DNA from: RGIG1681 sp017467625
GTDB taxonomy: Bacteria; Bacillota; Clostridia; Christensenellales; UBA1242
Direction of reading: 5' to 3'
Length of the DNA stretch: 64,000 bases
NCBI GenBank assembly: GCA_017467625.1
Contig: JAFUSN010000004.1
Coordinates: 434,001-498,000 of the forward strand
In this document: piece by piece, positions 17,903 to 25,845 of the stretch
How positions within the stretch are numbered: position 1 is the stretch's first letter
Layout of the letters: the number at the start of each line of letters is the position of its first letter
The notes under the pieces: generated by a model
Seen by the model: only the letters and a program-made list of their open reading frames with translations
Told to the model about the DNA's origin: nothing
The model's database searches: none
Translations under genes and position numbers: made by a program

Positions 17903-19192
17903 ATGAAGAAAAATTTTAAAGATATAGATGTTGCGGGCAAAAGAGTTTTTGTTCGCGTGGATTTTAATGTTCCACAAAATGAAGTAGGAAAAATTACAGA
18001 CGACACGAGAATTCGTGCTGCTCTTCCAACAATAAATTATTTAGTTAAACAGGGAGCTAAGGTTATTTTGTGTTCACACCTTGGTCGTCCAAAGGGTGTT
18101 GTTAATGAAAAGTATTCACTTGCACCTGTTGCAGAACGTCTTTCTGAACTTTTAAATAAAGAAGTTAAAATGGCAAAAGACGTTGTTGGACCAAGTGCAA
18201 AAGAACTTACATCAAAAATGCAAGATGGCGAAATTGTACTTCTTGAAAATGTTCGTTTCCATGCTGAAGAGGAAGCTAATGATGATGAATTTGCAAAAGA
18301 ACTTGCAAGTCTTGCTGAAGTTTATGTTAATGATGCATTTGGAACGGCTCACAGGGCGCATGCTTCAACAGCAGGAATTGCAAAATATCTTCCAGCAGTT
18401 GCAGGGTTTTTGATGGATAGTGAAATTGTTGCGCTTTCAAATGCAACAAACAATCCTGAAAAACCAGTTGTTGCAATTTTAGGTGGTGCAAAGGTTTCTG
18501 ATAAAATCAATGTTATTTTGGCACTTATGAAAAAAGCCAATGCAATTTTAATTGGTGGAGCAATGGCAAACACATTCCTTGCAGCAAAGGGCTATAGTGT
18601 TGGTTTTTCAAAATATGAAGAAGATAAACTTGATGTGGCAAAAGAAATCATGGAGCAAGCTGAAAAACTTAATGTTAAACTTGTTTTGCCAGTTGATGTT
18701 GTTGCTGGAAGTGAATTTTCACCAACAGCAAAGCGTAAAACTTTTGCTGCAGATGCAATTGCTGATGGATATCAAGCAATGGATATTGGTAAAAAAACAT
18801 GCAAACTTTTTGCGAATGAAATCAAACATGCAAAAACAGTAATTTGGAATGGACCAATGGGTGTTTTTGAATTTAAAAAATTTAGAAAGGGAACTTTGGC
18901 TGTTGCCAAAGCAGTTGCTAAAAGTAATGCAGTAAGCATTGTTGGTGGTGGTGATAGCGTTGCAGCAATCCAAGAACTTGGATTTGCCAATAAAGTTACG
19001 CATCTTTCAACAGGTGGTGGTGCAACACTTAAATTTTTAGAGGGCGCAAATCTTCCAGGTGTTGCAGTTCTTCTTGATAGAGATGAAGATAAAAAGGCTG
19101 TAAAAACCCCTGATTTTGCTGCTCGTGACAATAAAACCGTTGAAAAAGCAACAGCTAAAAAAACACCTGCTAAAAAAGCGGCAAAAAAATAA
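17903..19192 (+). CDS. pgk: Phosphoglycerate kinase with lysine-rich C-terminal tail
   Basis: Glycolytic kinase: 1,3-bisphosphoglycerate plus ADP to 3-phosphoglycerate plus ATP. Motifs: RVFVRVDFNVP at the start, SHLGRPKG, PVVAILGGAKVSDKI, GPMGVFE and GGGDSVAAI. The normal fold ends at GVAVLLD, near residue 391. About 38 further residues follow, ending in a run of Lys/Ala/Pro (KKTPAKKAAKK), which most Pgk proteins lack. GAGG stands before the ATG. tpiA follows after 15 nt, so the two are co-transcribed. Confidence 0.96.
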   Translation: MKKNFKDIDVAGKRVFVRVDFNVPQNEVGKITDDTRIRAALPTINYLVKQGAKVILCSHLGRPKGVVNEKYSLAPVAERLSELLNKEVKMAKDVVGPSAKELTSKMQDGEIVLLENVRFHAEEEANDDEFAKELASLAEVYVNDAFGTAHRAHASTAGIAKYLPAVAGFLMDSEIVALSNATNNPEKPVVAILGGAKVSDKINVILALMKKANAILIGGAMANTFLAAKGYSVGFSKYEEDKLDVAKEIMEQAEKLNVKLVLPVDVVAGSEFSPTAKRKTFAADAIADGYQAMDIGKKTCKLFANEIKHAKTVIWNGPMGVFEFKKFRKGTLAVAKAVAKSNAVSIVGGGDSVAAIQELGFANKVTHLSTGGGATLKFLEGANLPGVAVLLDRDEDKKAVKTPDFAARDNKTVEKATAKKTPAKKAAKK

Positions 19193-19207
19193 GATTTTGA
19201 GGTGAAT

Positions 19208-19924
19208 ATGGAAAAACTTATAGTTGCAAACTGGAAAATGAACAATGATTTTGCAGATATTCCTGTTTTTGTTAAGTATTTAAAGAAAAATGCAAAAACA
19301 GAAAAAGGGCTTGTTGTTTGTGTTCCATCAATTATGATTAATGAATTTAGCAAACAGGCAAAAAAACTTGCTGAAACAGGTGCTGAAAACTGTTATTTTG
19401 CTGAAAAAGGTGCCTATACTGGCGAAATTTCTGCAAAAATGGTTAAGAGTGCTGGTGCAACTTATGTCATTATTGGTCATAGTGAAAGACGCCATATTTT
19501 TGGTGAAGATAATAAAATATTAAATAAAAAGCTTTCTGCCGCGCTTGTTGAAGGCCTTAAAGTTATTTTTTGTGTTGGTGAAACACTTGAAGAAAAGAGT
19601 AAATATAAGTCAGTTTTAAAGAAACAACTTGTTGAAGGTTTAAAAGGAATTCAAAATTTTGATAATGTAATAATTGCTTATGAGCCAGTTTGGGCAATTG
19701 GGACTGGAAAAGTTGCCACAACTGCAGATATTGCGAAGGTTCATGCATACATTAAAACTGTTTTAAACGAAGAGTTTAATGTTGATCTTCCAATTCTTTA
19801 TGGTGGAAGCGTAAAACCATCAAACAGTGGTGAAATTTTAGCGCTTGCTGATGTTGGAGGGGTTTTAATTGGTGGAGCTAGCTTGAAAGCTGAAGATTTT
19901 ATTGCAATTGCAAAGAGCAGATAA
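19208..19924 (+). CDS. tpiA: Triosephosphate isomerase
   Basis: Interconverts dihydroxyacetone phosphate and glyceraldehyde 3-phosphate. Seen: ANWKMN with the active-site Lys, IIGHSERRHIFGE with the catalytic His, AYEPVWAIGTGK with the catalytic Glu and phosphate loop, and LYGGSVKPSN. Length 238, slightly short for the family (about 250). GAGG precedes the ATG at 19208; a GTG at 19202 is nearer to that site and less likely. Second gene of the pgk transcript; a small membrane protein gene follows by 14 nt. Confidence 0.96.
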   Translation: MEKLIVANWKMNNDFADIPVFVKYLKKNAKTEKGLVVCVPSIMINEFSKQAKKLAETGAENCYFAEKGAYTGEISAKMVKSAGATYVIIGHSERRHIFGEDNKILNKKLSAALVEGLKVIFCVGETLEEKSKYKSVLKKQLVEGLKGIQNFDNVIIAYEPVWAIGTGKVATTADIAKVHAYIKTVLNEEFNVDLPILYGGSVKPSNSGEILALADVGGVLIGGASLKAEDFIAIAKSR

Positions 19925-19938
19925 TTTAGGAGATTAAA

Positions 19939-20166
19939 ATGAGAGAGTTTGTTCAAATGTTTTTGATTTTGGCTCAAACATCAACTGAAAAAACTATGAC
20001 CATTTTGGGTGTCACATTTTTTGGTGTGTTTCTCTTTTATTTAATTTTGGATTCTCTCATCAAGGGAAAACTTGTTCCTAAAAAGGGGCCAATTCGTAGT
20101 TTTTTGATATATTTGTTTATTTTGGTTATCATTGCAATTATATTGCTGTTAATTTATTATAAATAA
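19939..20166 (+). CDS. Small membrane protein, unknown
   Basis: A 75-residue protein with two membrane helices (about residues 22-40 and 53-73) joined by a basic loop KGKLVPKKGP. Not recognised. TAGGAG before the ATG is a good ribosome site, and the gene is 14 nt behind tpiA, so it is probably the last gene of the glycolytic unit. Confidence 0.55.
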   Translation: MREFVQMFLILAQTSTEKTMTILGVTFFGVFLFYLILDSLIKGKLVPKKGPIRSFLIYLFILVIIAIILLLIYYK

Positions 20167-20169
20167 CAC

Positions 20170-20199
20170 TTGAAATTTATATTTAATGTATGTTATAAT
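20170..20199 (+). promoter_or_regulatory. Promoter of secG
   Basis: TTGAAA (20170-20175), 18-nt spacer, TATAAT (20194-20199) with TGT before it. Confidence 0.7.
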
Positions 20200-20219
20200 T
20201 TGCCTTGCTAGGAGGAGTC

Positions 20220-20543
20220 ATGTTTAATTTTGTTAACTTAATTTGTGCTGATGAGCAAACTGGAGTTGCTGATTGGATTGTAAAATCTTTCCCAATAATT
20301 GAAATTGTTATTATGTGTTTGTTGCTTGTTCTTTCAATCGCAATGATAATTTTAACCATTATGCAAAAATCAAACACCAATGGTGTTTCTGCAATTTCTG
20401 GTCAGTCAGACACTTTTTATAATAGAAATAAGGGTGCAACACTCCAAGGAAAAGTTAAAACTTTAACAATCATCACAGCGGTTTTAATTTTTGTTTTGGT
20501 AATTGTATTTTTAGTTCTTTCAAGAATTTATCGTCCATGGTAA
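20220..20543 (+). CDS. secG: Preprotein translocase subunit SecG
   Basis: Small subunit of the SecYEG protein-conducting channel. Two membrane helices (about residues 29-50 and 84-103) flank a loop with SAISGQSDTFYNRNKGATLQ and KVKTLTIITA, the typical SecG signature. The N-terminus is longer than usual. 107 residues. Perfect AGGAGG 5 nt before the ATG at 20220. Confidence 0.85.
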   Translation: MFNFVNLICADEQTGVADWIVKSFPIIEIVIMCLLLVLSIAMIILTIMQKSNTNGVSAISGQSDTFYNRNKGATLQGKVKTLTIITAVLIFVLVIVFLVLSRIYRPW

Positions 20544-20546
20544 ATC

Positions 20547-20572
20547 AAACGCAGAGTAATCTGCGTTTTTTT
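20547..20572 (+). terminator. Terminator after secG
   Basis: Stem AAACGCAGA / TCTGCGTTT with loop GTAA (20547-20568), followed by T. Confidence 0.85.
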
Positions 20573-20623
20573 ATGCATATTTTTATTATTTATTGCAAAT
20601 CATATTATTAAAGGAGAAAAGGT

Positions 20624-20848
20624 ATGGTTGTAATAAATATTATAGCACTTTGCATTTTAATTCTTGGTTCAATAAACTGGTTTACAGTAGGCGTTTTTTC
20701 GTGGAATTTGCTTGCATGGATTTTTGGCGCAGGGATCTTCATTAGAATTTTATATGCAATTGTGGGTATTGCTGGAATTTGGCTTTTAATTCAACTAATT
20801 GTTAGAAGAACCAGACTCTTTGGCAGAGATGAAACCACAATAAAATAA
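20624..20848 (+). CDS. DUF378 family small membrane protein
   Basis: A 74-residue protein with the DUF378 pattern: an N-terminal helix, then GSINWFTVGVFSWNLLAWIFG and IRILYAIVGIAGIW. Two to three membrane helices. Function of the family is unknown. AAAGGAGAAAAGGT before the ATG. Single gene closed by a terminator. Confidence 0.8.
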   Translation: MVVINIIALCILILGSINWFTVGVFSWNLLAWIFGAGIFIRILYAIVGIAGIWLLIQLIVRRTRLFGRDETTIK

Positions 20849-20873
20849 AAAGATTGGATTTACCAATCTTTTT
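20847..20873 (+). terminator. Terminator after the DUF378 gene
   Basis: Stem AAAAAGATTGG (20847-20857) / CCAATCTTTTT (20863-20873), 5-nt loop. Confidence 0.85.
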
Positions 20874-20876
20874 ATT

Positions 20877-20905
20877 TTGACATTTGCCGTTTTTAAAGAT
20901 ATACT
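20877..20905 (+). promoter_or_regulatory. Consensus promoter of the cytidylate-kinase-like gene
   Basis: TTGACA (20877-20882), 17-nt spacer, TATACT (20900-20905). Confidence 0.8.
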
Positions 20906-20951
20906 GATTATACATATACTTGCTAGAAATTTAGTTTAAGTGAGGAAAAAT

Positions 20952-21509
20952 ATGATAATCACAATGACTGGAAGACCATGCAGCGGCAAAAGTGTTATTA
21001 TTGAATATCTTGTTGCAAACCATGGTTTTAAAAGGTTTAGTGCGGGTGAAATTTATAGGAGAGTTGCGCAGGAGCGGGGCATAGATGTTTTAGACTTAAA
21101 TCGACTTCATGATTATTCTGTTGACAAGCTTGTTGATAGTGAAATAATTAAGTATGCAAAACAGCATTTTGAAGAAGATATAATTTTTGATAGTAGAATT
21201 GCTTGGCATTTTGTGCCTGAATCATTCAAGGTGTATGTTGATGTTGATGATGATGAGCAGGTTAGAAGATTTTTAAATGTTCACCGTGATACAGAAATTA
21301 CAAATGTTTCACCTGAAGAAGCAAAAAAACGCCTTGATGAAAGATGGAAACTTGAAAATGACAGATATATGGATATGTATGGTTTCAACAATCTTGATAA
21401 GTCGCAATATGACCTTGTAATAAACAACACAACTTCAACTGTTGAAGAGTCTGCTGAAAAAATTTATAACGGGTATCTTCAATATGTAAAATCCAGGGAA
21501 AATAACTAA
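20952..21509 (+). CDS. Cytidylate-kinase-like P-loop NMP kinase
   Basis: P-loop kinase of the (d)CMP kinase-like group. Seen: ITMTGRPCSGKS (Walker A), RFSAGEIYRRVAQERGIDV (the substrate-binding SAGE segment of short Cmk proteins), IIFDSRIAWHFVP (core strand) and a lid region with KKRLDERWKLENDRY. 185 residues, closer to the short archaeal-type Cmk than to the 220-residue bacterial form. ATG at 20952 with GAGG 6 nt upstream; the GTG at 20940 is rejected. It sits beside a CTP synthase homologue, which suggests pyrimidine nucleotides, but the two genes have separate promoters. Confidence 0.75.
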   Translation: MIITMTGRPCSGKSVIIEYLVANHGFKRFSAGEIYRRVAQERGIDVLDLNRLHDYSVDKLVDSEIIKYAKQHFEEDIIFDSRIAWHFVPESFKVYVDVDDDEQVRRFLNVHRDTEITNVSPEEAKKRLDERWKLENDRYMDMYGFNNLDKSQYDLVINNTTSTVEESAEKIYNGYLQYVKSRENN

Positions 21510-21521
21510 AAAATAAACAAA

Positions 21522-21547
21522 AAATCCACTAAAAATGGATTTTTTAT
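21522..21547 (+). terminator. Terminator after the cytidylate-kinase-like gene
   Basis: Stem AAAAATCCA / TGGATTTTT around CTAAAAA, then T-rich sequence. Confidence 0.75.
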
Positions 21548-21594
21548 TTTTTTGCAAATATTTTTATTTTTTAATTAATTATTTTTTAATTTTT

Positions 21595-21612
21595 AAATAG
21601 TTTTAACTATTT
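21595..21612. promoter_or_regulatory. 18-bp palindrome upstream of the pyrG-like promoter
   Basis: AAATAGTTTTAACTATTT, an 8-2-8 palindrome ending 5 nt before the -35. The position fits a regulator binding site; AT-richness means chance cannot be excluded. Confidence 0.35.
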
Positions 21613-21617
21613 ATTGT

Positions 21618-21646
21618 TTGACCTGCACAAAAGTTTTTACTATAAT
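21618..21646 (+). promoter_or_regulatory. Promoter of the CTP synthase-like gene
   Basis: TTGACC (21618-21623), 17-nt spacer, TATAAT (21641-21646). AGGAG lies before the ATG at 21676. Confidence 0.8.
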
Positions 21647-21675
21647 GAAAGGGTAAAATAGAGTAGGAGTGGAAT

Positions 21676-23280
21676 ATGGCAAAGTATGTTATTGTTGTTG
21701 GTAGTTCAGTAACAAATGTTGGGAAAGGTGTAATTGTTGGAAGTCTTGGAAGGCTTTTTAAAAATAGAGGACTTAAAGTTGATGTTTTAAAATTTGATCC
21801 TTGCTTGAATGTGGATTTTGGTACAATGAGCCCATATCAACATGGTGAGGTTTTTGTTACAAATGATGGAACAGATTGCGACCTTGATATTGGCCATTAT
21901 GAAAGATTTTTAGATGTTGCACTTTCAAAGGAAAATAATGTTACTGTTGGAAGGCTTTTCACAGATGTTATTAACAAAGAAAGGCAGGGAAAGTATGTTG
22001 GAGCAAGTGTGCAATCAATTCCTCATGTTTCAGCAGAAGCTAAAGAACATATGCTTGCTTTAGGAAACACCGATGCTGATATTGTTTTGGTTGAAGTTGG
22101 TGGAACATTAAATGATTCAGAAACATCAATTTTGCTTGATGCAGTTAGAACACTTCGAACTGAAGTTGGAACTCAAAATGTATTTATAGTTTTGGCTGAC
22201 ATTTTGCCAAGAATTGAAGTTATTCATGAAAATAAAGTTGAAGCACTTCAAACATCTGTTAAGCTTTTAAATGTTTTGGGGCTTCAACCAAATGCACTTG
22301 TTTGCAGAACAAAAAGTAATGTTAAATTTACTGATGATGTTAAAGCAAGAATTGCAAGACGTTGCTATTTAAATGGTGCGGAATATGTTATTCAAGAGCC
22401 AGATGTTGAAACAATTTATGAGGTTCCACTTACTTTCCAAGCTCAAGGCTTTGATAGTTTAATATTGAAATATTTTGGAATAAAGGAAAATCCAATTGAT
22501 TTAAATTCTTGGCAATTTATGGTTAATAATTTTAAATCAAATTATCAAGAACTTAGAGTTTGCATTGTTGGAAAATACACAAAGGTTCCTGACGCCTACA
22601 TTTCAGTTGAAGAAGCAATTCGTCATGCGGCATCATTTAACCATGTTAAAGCGAAAGTTGATTTGATTGATGCTGAAGATATTGAGGAGTTTGGTGTTGA
22701 TAGGTTCTTGAGAGGCGCAAAAGCAATTATTGTTCCATCTGGCTGGGGAAATAGAGGTGTTGATGGAATGATTAAGGCAATTGGATATGCTCGTGAGAAT
22801 AAAATTCCATATCTTGGAATTAACTATGGCATGGAACTTGCTGCTATTGAGTTTGCAAGGAATGTTATGGGAATTAAAGGAGCCAACACAACAGAAGTTG
22901 ATCCTCAAACTGAATTTCCAGTTATTGATATCATGGAAGAACAGAAAAAACTTGTTTTAAATGGAAAAACCATGAGAGTTGGTGCATTTAATTGTGCTCT
23001 TGATCCAAACTCAATGTCTGCAAAACTCTATGGAAGTGAACTTATTTCAGAGAGACATAGACACAGATATGAGTTTAACAGTGCATTTTATGAAAGGTTT
23101 GAGAAGGAAGGAATGGTTGTTGCCGGAATGAATCCAGAAACAAAATTGGTTGAAATTTTGGAACTTAAAAATCATCCATTCTTTATTGGAACAATATTTG
23201 TTCCTGAAATGCTCTCACGTCCAAATAAGCCACACCCATTATTTTTAGGACTTTTGAATGCAGCAAAAAGCGTTAGGTAG
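21676..23280 (+). CDS. CTP synthase homologue with degenerate glutaminase site
   Basis: Full-length homologue (534 residues) of CTP synthase, which aminates UTP to CTP with ATP and glutamine. The synthase half is clear: the P-loop ends in NVGKG (K17), and KFDPCLNVDFGTMSPYQHGE and DLDIGHYERF retain the Mg and ATP residues. But the glutaminase half has lost its triad: the nucleophile motif GICLGMQ is GINYGME here (N383 for Cys), FHPE is FVPE (V509 for His; E511 kept), and PGGFG is PSGWG. The UTP-binding KTKPTQHSV segment is replaced by ENKVEALQTSV. So it cannot use glutamine as the normal enzyme does and may not bind UTP in the same way. Ammonia use, another substrate or a regulatory role are inferences. 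Confidence 0.85.
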   Translation: MAKYVIVVGSSVTNVGKGVIVGSLGRLFKNRGLKVDVLKFDPCLNVDFGTMSPYQHGEVFVTNDGTDCDLDIGHYERFLDVALSKENNVTVGRLFTDVINKERQGKYVGASVQSIPHVSAEAKEHMLALGNTDADIVLVEVGGTLNDSETSILLDAVRTLRTEVGTQNVFIVLADILPRIEVIHENKVEALQTSVKLLNVLGLQPNALVCRTKSNVKFTDDVKARIARRCYLNGAEYVIQEPDVETIYEVPLTFQAQGFDSLILKYFGIKENPIDLNSWQFMVNNFKSNYQELRVCIVGKYTKVPDAYISVEEAIRHAASFNHVKAKVDLIDAEDIEEFGVDRFLRGAKAIIVPSGWGNRGVDGMIKAIGYARENKIPYLGINYGMELAAIEFARNVMGIKGANTTEVDPQTEFPVIDIMEEQKKLVLNGKTMRVGAFNCALDPNSMSAKLYGSELISERHRHRYEFNSAFYERFEKEGMVVAGMNPETKLVEILELKNHPFFIGTIFVPEMLSRPNKPHPLFLGLLNAAKSVR

Positions 23281-23328
23281 TTTGCTAAAATAATTTATAT
23301 TTTTGAATTTTATATTTTGTAAAATAAA

Positions 23329-23359
23329 ACACTCTAGCTTAAAAAGCAGAGTGTTTTTT
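23329..23359 (+). terminator. Terminator after the CTP synthase-like gene
   Basis: ACACTCT and GCTT pair with AAGC and AGAGTGT (23329-23354), followed by T. Confidence 0.8.
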
Positions 23360-23472
23360 ATGTAATTGGTATATTTTAGGCATTATTCCGTAAATTTGTA
23401 GAGTTTTTTTTGTAAAAATAAATTTAATTTTTTATGCAATATGATAAAATATTTTTGTAAGCGGAGGTTGAT

Positions 23473-24078
23473 ATGGATTATAACAAAATTGGTAATTTTA
23501 TAGCAGTTGAAAGAAAATCTCAAAAAATGACGCAGGCGAAGCTCGCAGAAAAACTTTTTGTGAGCGAAAAAACAGTTTCAAAGTGGGAAAATGGCAACGG
23601 CCTTCCCGATACAAATATTTTGCCAAAATTGTGTGAAATTTTAAATGTTAGTTTAAATGAACTCTTGAGTGGAGAAAAAAATATTAGCGAACACGACAAA
23701 CAAAATGACAAACTTTTACTTGGAATTACACAGGAATTAGAACAAAAAAATAAAATCATTTGGCTTTCAATGTGGGTGATAATGATTGTGAGCATGACGG
23801 CACTTTTTGCTGGACTTTTGATTGCTGCTTTTTTGATTCCTAATGGAATTTGGCAGATTGTAACAATTGTTGGAGTTTGTATTATATTTTTAATCCCTTG
23901 TTTTTATGCACTTAAACTTGAAGTAAGTGTGGGTGTGTATAGATGTAAAAATTGTGGATGTGAAATCGTTCCAACTTATTTTGATGCATTAAAGGCAATG
24001 CATATGGGAACAACCCGCTATTTAAAGTGCCCTAAGTGTAATAGGCACACATGGTGCAAAAAGATTTTAAAGAAATAA
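23473..24078 (+). CDS. Membrane-tethered XRE-family HTH regulator with zinc-ribbon tail
   Basis: A 201-residue protein with three parts. Residues about 6-65 are an HTH of the XRE type (MTQAKLAEKLFVSEKTVSKWE, then LCEILNVSLNELL). Residues about 94-150 hold two membrane helices. The tail has two Cys pairs, CKNCGCE and CPKCNRHTWC, likely a zinc ribbon. A DNA-binding domain bound to the membrane and followed by a metal site suggests a one-component sensor, but the signal and targets are not visible. GGAGG before the ATG. It converges on the methyltransferase operon. Confidence 0.75.
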   Translation: MDYNKIGNFIAVERKSQKMTQAKLAEKLFVSEKTVSKWENGNGLPDTNILPKLCEILNVSLNELLSGEKNISEHDKQNDKLLLGITQELEQKNKIIWLSMWVIMIVSMTALFAGLLIAAFLIPNGIWQIVTIVGVCIIFLIPCFYALKLEVSVGVYRCKNCGCEIVPTYFDALKAMHMGTTRYLKCPKCNRHTWCKKILKK

Positions 24079-24102
24079 ATTTTTATGTGTTAATTCTTCA
24101 AT

Positions 24103-24136
24103 AAAAAATCCAAGAACAGTTATTCTTGGATTTTTT
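24103..24136. terminator. Bidirectional terminator
   Basis: Stem AAAAAATCCAAGAA (24103-24116) / TTCTTGGATTTTTT (24123-24136), 6-nt loop, A- and T-runs on both sides. It can serve both the HTH gene and the methyltransferase operon. Confidence 0.85.
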
Positions 24137-24145
24137 TATTTAAAT

Positions 24146-24991
24146 TTATTGTTCTCTTTTGATTGCAATCATGTGAACTCTGTTCATATCAGAAATGTTT
24201 GAAATAGGGGAGAAATTGGCATCTGTGGTAATTAAATAACGATAGCCCGAAGATTTTATTGCATTAACAAATTCTTGGTTTTCAAAGAAGTATTCAATGG
24301 TAATATTTTCAGTTCTTTTGAATTTTGAATCATAGTTTGAAATGCTATATTCTTTTTCAGTTGTTGATTTGTTATTTGGATTTATGTTTATATAGTAGAT
24401 ATCAGCAATTTCAGTTTTTGAAACACCATCAGATGTTACGCTTTTAATGTAGTCAAGTTTATCACTTTCACTGTATGTAACTTCATTCCAATATTGAAGT
24501 TTTCTTTTTGTGTAATAATCAAATATAAAAATTCCACCATCATTTAAATGATTGTAAACATTTGTGAAAAATTGTTGAACTTCTTCAATTGAAGAAAGGT
24601 AGTTAACTACATCATGGTTACATGAAATCAAATCATATTTTCCTATTTTATCAAAATCATTGAGGGAACTTTGTTTAATGAAGTTCATGTTTCTGTGTTT
24701 TTGTTTATTATATTCAATATAACTGTCCAAAACTTCAGTTCCAGTGCAGGTTTTTCCATTTTCTTCCATAATGCTTAAAAAGTTGCCTGAACCGCAGTAA
24801 ATATCAAGTACTGTATTAATTTTAAGACCTTGATTTTTTGCAAAGGTTAAAACTTTTTTTGCAATTCCTTCAGAATATCCACCTTGGTTTTCATTCCATG
24901 CAATTGCAAAAGATTTATCTTGATCAAGGGAAGTGTTTTCAATTAATTCATCATCATTTTCAAGTTCCAAACCCATTTGTTTTTCTTCCAT
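24146..24991 (-). CDS. SAM-dependent methyltransferase (class I), copy A
   Basis: A 281-residue class I methyltransferase with motif I VLDIYCGSGNFL, an acidic residue after the next strand (GTEVLD) and YDLISCNHDVVNYL as the motif II to post-II region. An N-terminal extension of about 25 acidic residues precedes the domain. The start is ATG 24991 after AGGAGG; the ribosome site lies in the end of copy B. It is the second gene of a two-gene unit and a clear paralogue of copy B. Substrate unknown; GGIFIFDYYTKRKL and the fold suggest a small molecule, which is only a guess. Confidence 0.75.
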   Translation of the reverse strand: MEEKQMGLELENDDELIENTSLDQDKSFAIAWNENQGGYSEGIAKKVLTFAKNQGLKINTVLDIYCGSGNFLSIMEENGKTCTGTEVLDSYIEYNKQKHRNMNFIKQSSLNDFDKIGKYDLISCNHDVVNYLSSIEEVQQFFTNVYNHLNDGGIFIFDYYTKRKLQYWNEVTYSESDKLDYIKSVTSDGVSKTEIADIYYININPNNKSTTEKEYSISNYDSKFKRTENITIEYFFENQEFVNAIKSSGYRYLITTDANFSPISNISDMNRVHMIAIKREQ

Positions 24992-24992
24992 G

Positions 24993-25727
24993 TTATTTCC
25001 TCCTTGCAATTACATAAATTCTTTCAACCCCATTTGTTGATGAAAGTGGATTTAAGTTTTTATCAACAAGTTGAACATTTTTCAAACCACATTTTTTGAG
25101 TGCTGCAACAATTTGGTCAGTTTCATAATATGACTCAACCATGATGTCACGAGTTTTAATCATGTAATTTTGATAATTTATGTAATAAGTGTAGTTAATA
25201 ACAGTCTTGTCATAAAGTCCGGATGAAACATTTGTTAAACAGTCAAGCCAACTTGAAGAGGTAAATGTTGTTTCGTTCCAATTTTGAAGTTTATCTTTTG
25301 TATAGAAGTCAAAAATAAACATTCCATGACCGTTTAAATGTTTTGTTACATTTTTGAAAAAATCAACCCATTCATCAAATGTTTCAAGATAGTTAACAAT
25401 ATCGTGAGTGCAGGTAACAAGGTCAACTTTTCCTCTCATAGGAATTTCATTAATACTTTTTGTTAAATAATAGGTTATTTCAGGATATTTTTCTTTAGAA
25501 TATTCATACATTCCTTGTCTTGTTTCGGTTCCGAAACATTTTAAACCATTATCTTTCAAATACCCTAAGAGGTTTGAAGAACCAAAGTCAATATCAAGAA
25601 CAGATGAAAGTTTAATTTTGTTTTCTTCTGCATAATTTAAAATTCTTTCCGCAACGCCTTGAGCAATGTTGCCTTGATGATTGTCCCATGCTCTTGCAAA
25701 ATCTACACTAACTTGTTGTGAATCCAT
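24993..25727 (-). CDS. SAM-dependent methyltransferase paralogue, copy B, altered motif I
   Basis: A 244-residue paralogue of the adjacent copy A, aligning along its whole length (FARAWDNHQGNIAQGVAERIL against FAIAWNENQGGYSEGIAKKVL, only the aligned starts quoted). Motif I reads VLDIDFGSSNLL, so the second glycine of the GxG loop is Ser, and the first acidic residue remains. Whether it still binds SAM is uncertain. ATG 25727 follows AGGAGC; in-frame starts further upstream overlap the promoter -10. It is separated from copy A by 1 nt and diverges from dinB. Confidence 0.7.
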   Translation of the reverse strand: MDSQQVSVDFARAWDNHQGNIAQGVAERILNYAEENKIKLSSVLDIDFGSSNLLGYLKDNGLKCFGTETRQGMYEYSKEKYPEITYYLTKSINEIPMRGKVDLVTCTHDIVNYLETFDEWVDFFKNVTKHLNGHGMFIFDFYTKDKLQNWNETTFTSSSWLDCLTNVSSGLYDKTVINYTYYINYQNYMIKTRDIMVESYYETDQIVAALKKCGLKNVQLVDKNLNPLSSTNGVERIYVIARRK

Positions 25728-25758
25728 ATTTGCTCCTAATTTTTCATTTTCTAAATTC

Positions 25759-25767
25759 ATTATAGCA
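25759..25767 (-). promoter_or_regulatory. Extended -10 promoter of the methyltransferase pair
   Basis: On the minus strand TGC precedes TATAAT (25764-25759). Leader of about 25 nt carries the ribosome site of copy B. Confidence 0.55.
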
Positions 25768-25810
25768 TAGTAATTTTTTTTTAAAAACAAATTTTGATTA
25801 GTTTTTTCTA

Positions 25811-25839
25811 TTTGTAATTTTTTTTGAAAACATTATACT
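25811..25839 (+). promoter_or_regulatory. Promoter of dinB, leaderless type
   Basis: TTTGTA (25811) or TTGTAA (25812) as -35; TATACT at 25834-25839. The ATG starts 6 nt after the -10 and there is no Shine-Dalgarno. Confidence 0.55.
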
Positions 25840-25845
25840 AGAATT

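Noticed and set aside
18772..19353. 193-codon open frame on the minus strand across the pgk end and tpiA start
   Set aside because: Lies opposite two certain glycolytic genes and translates to low-complexity Phe/Ser/Ala sequence typical of antisense shadow.
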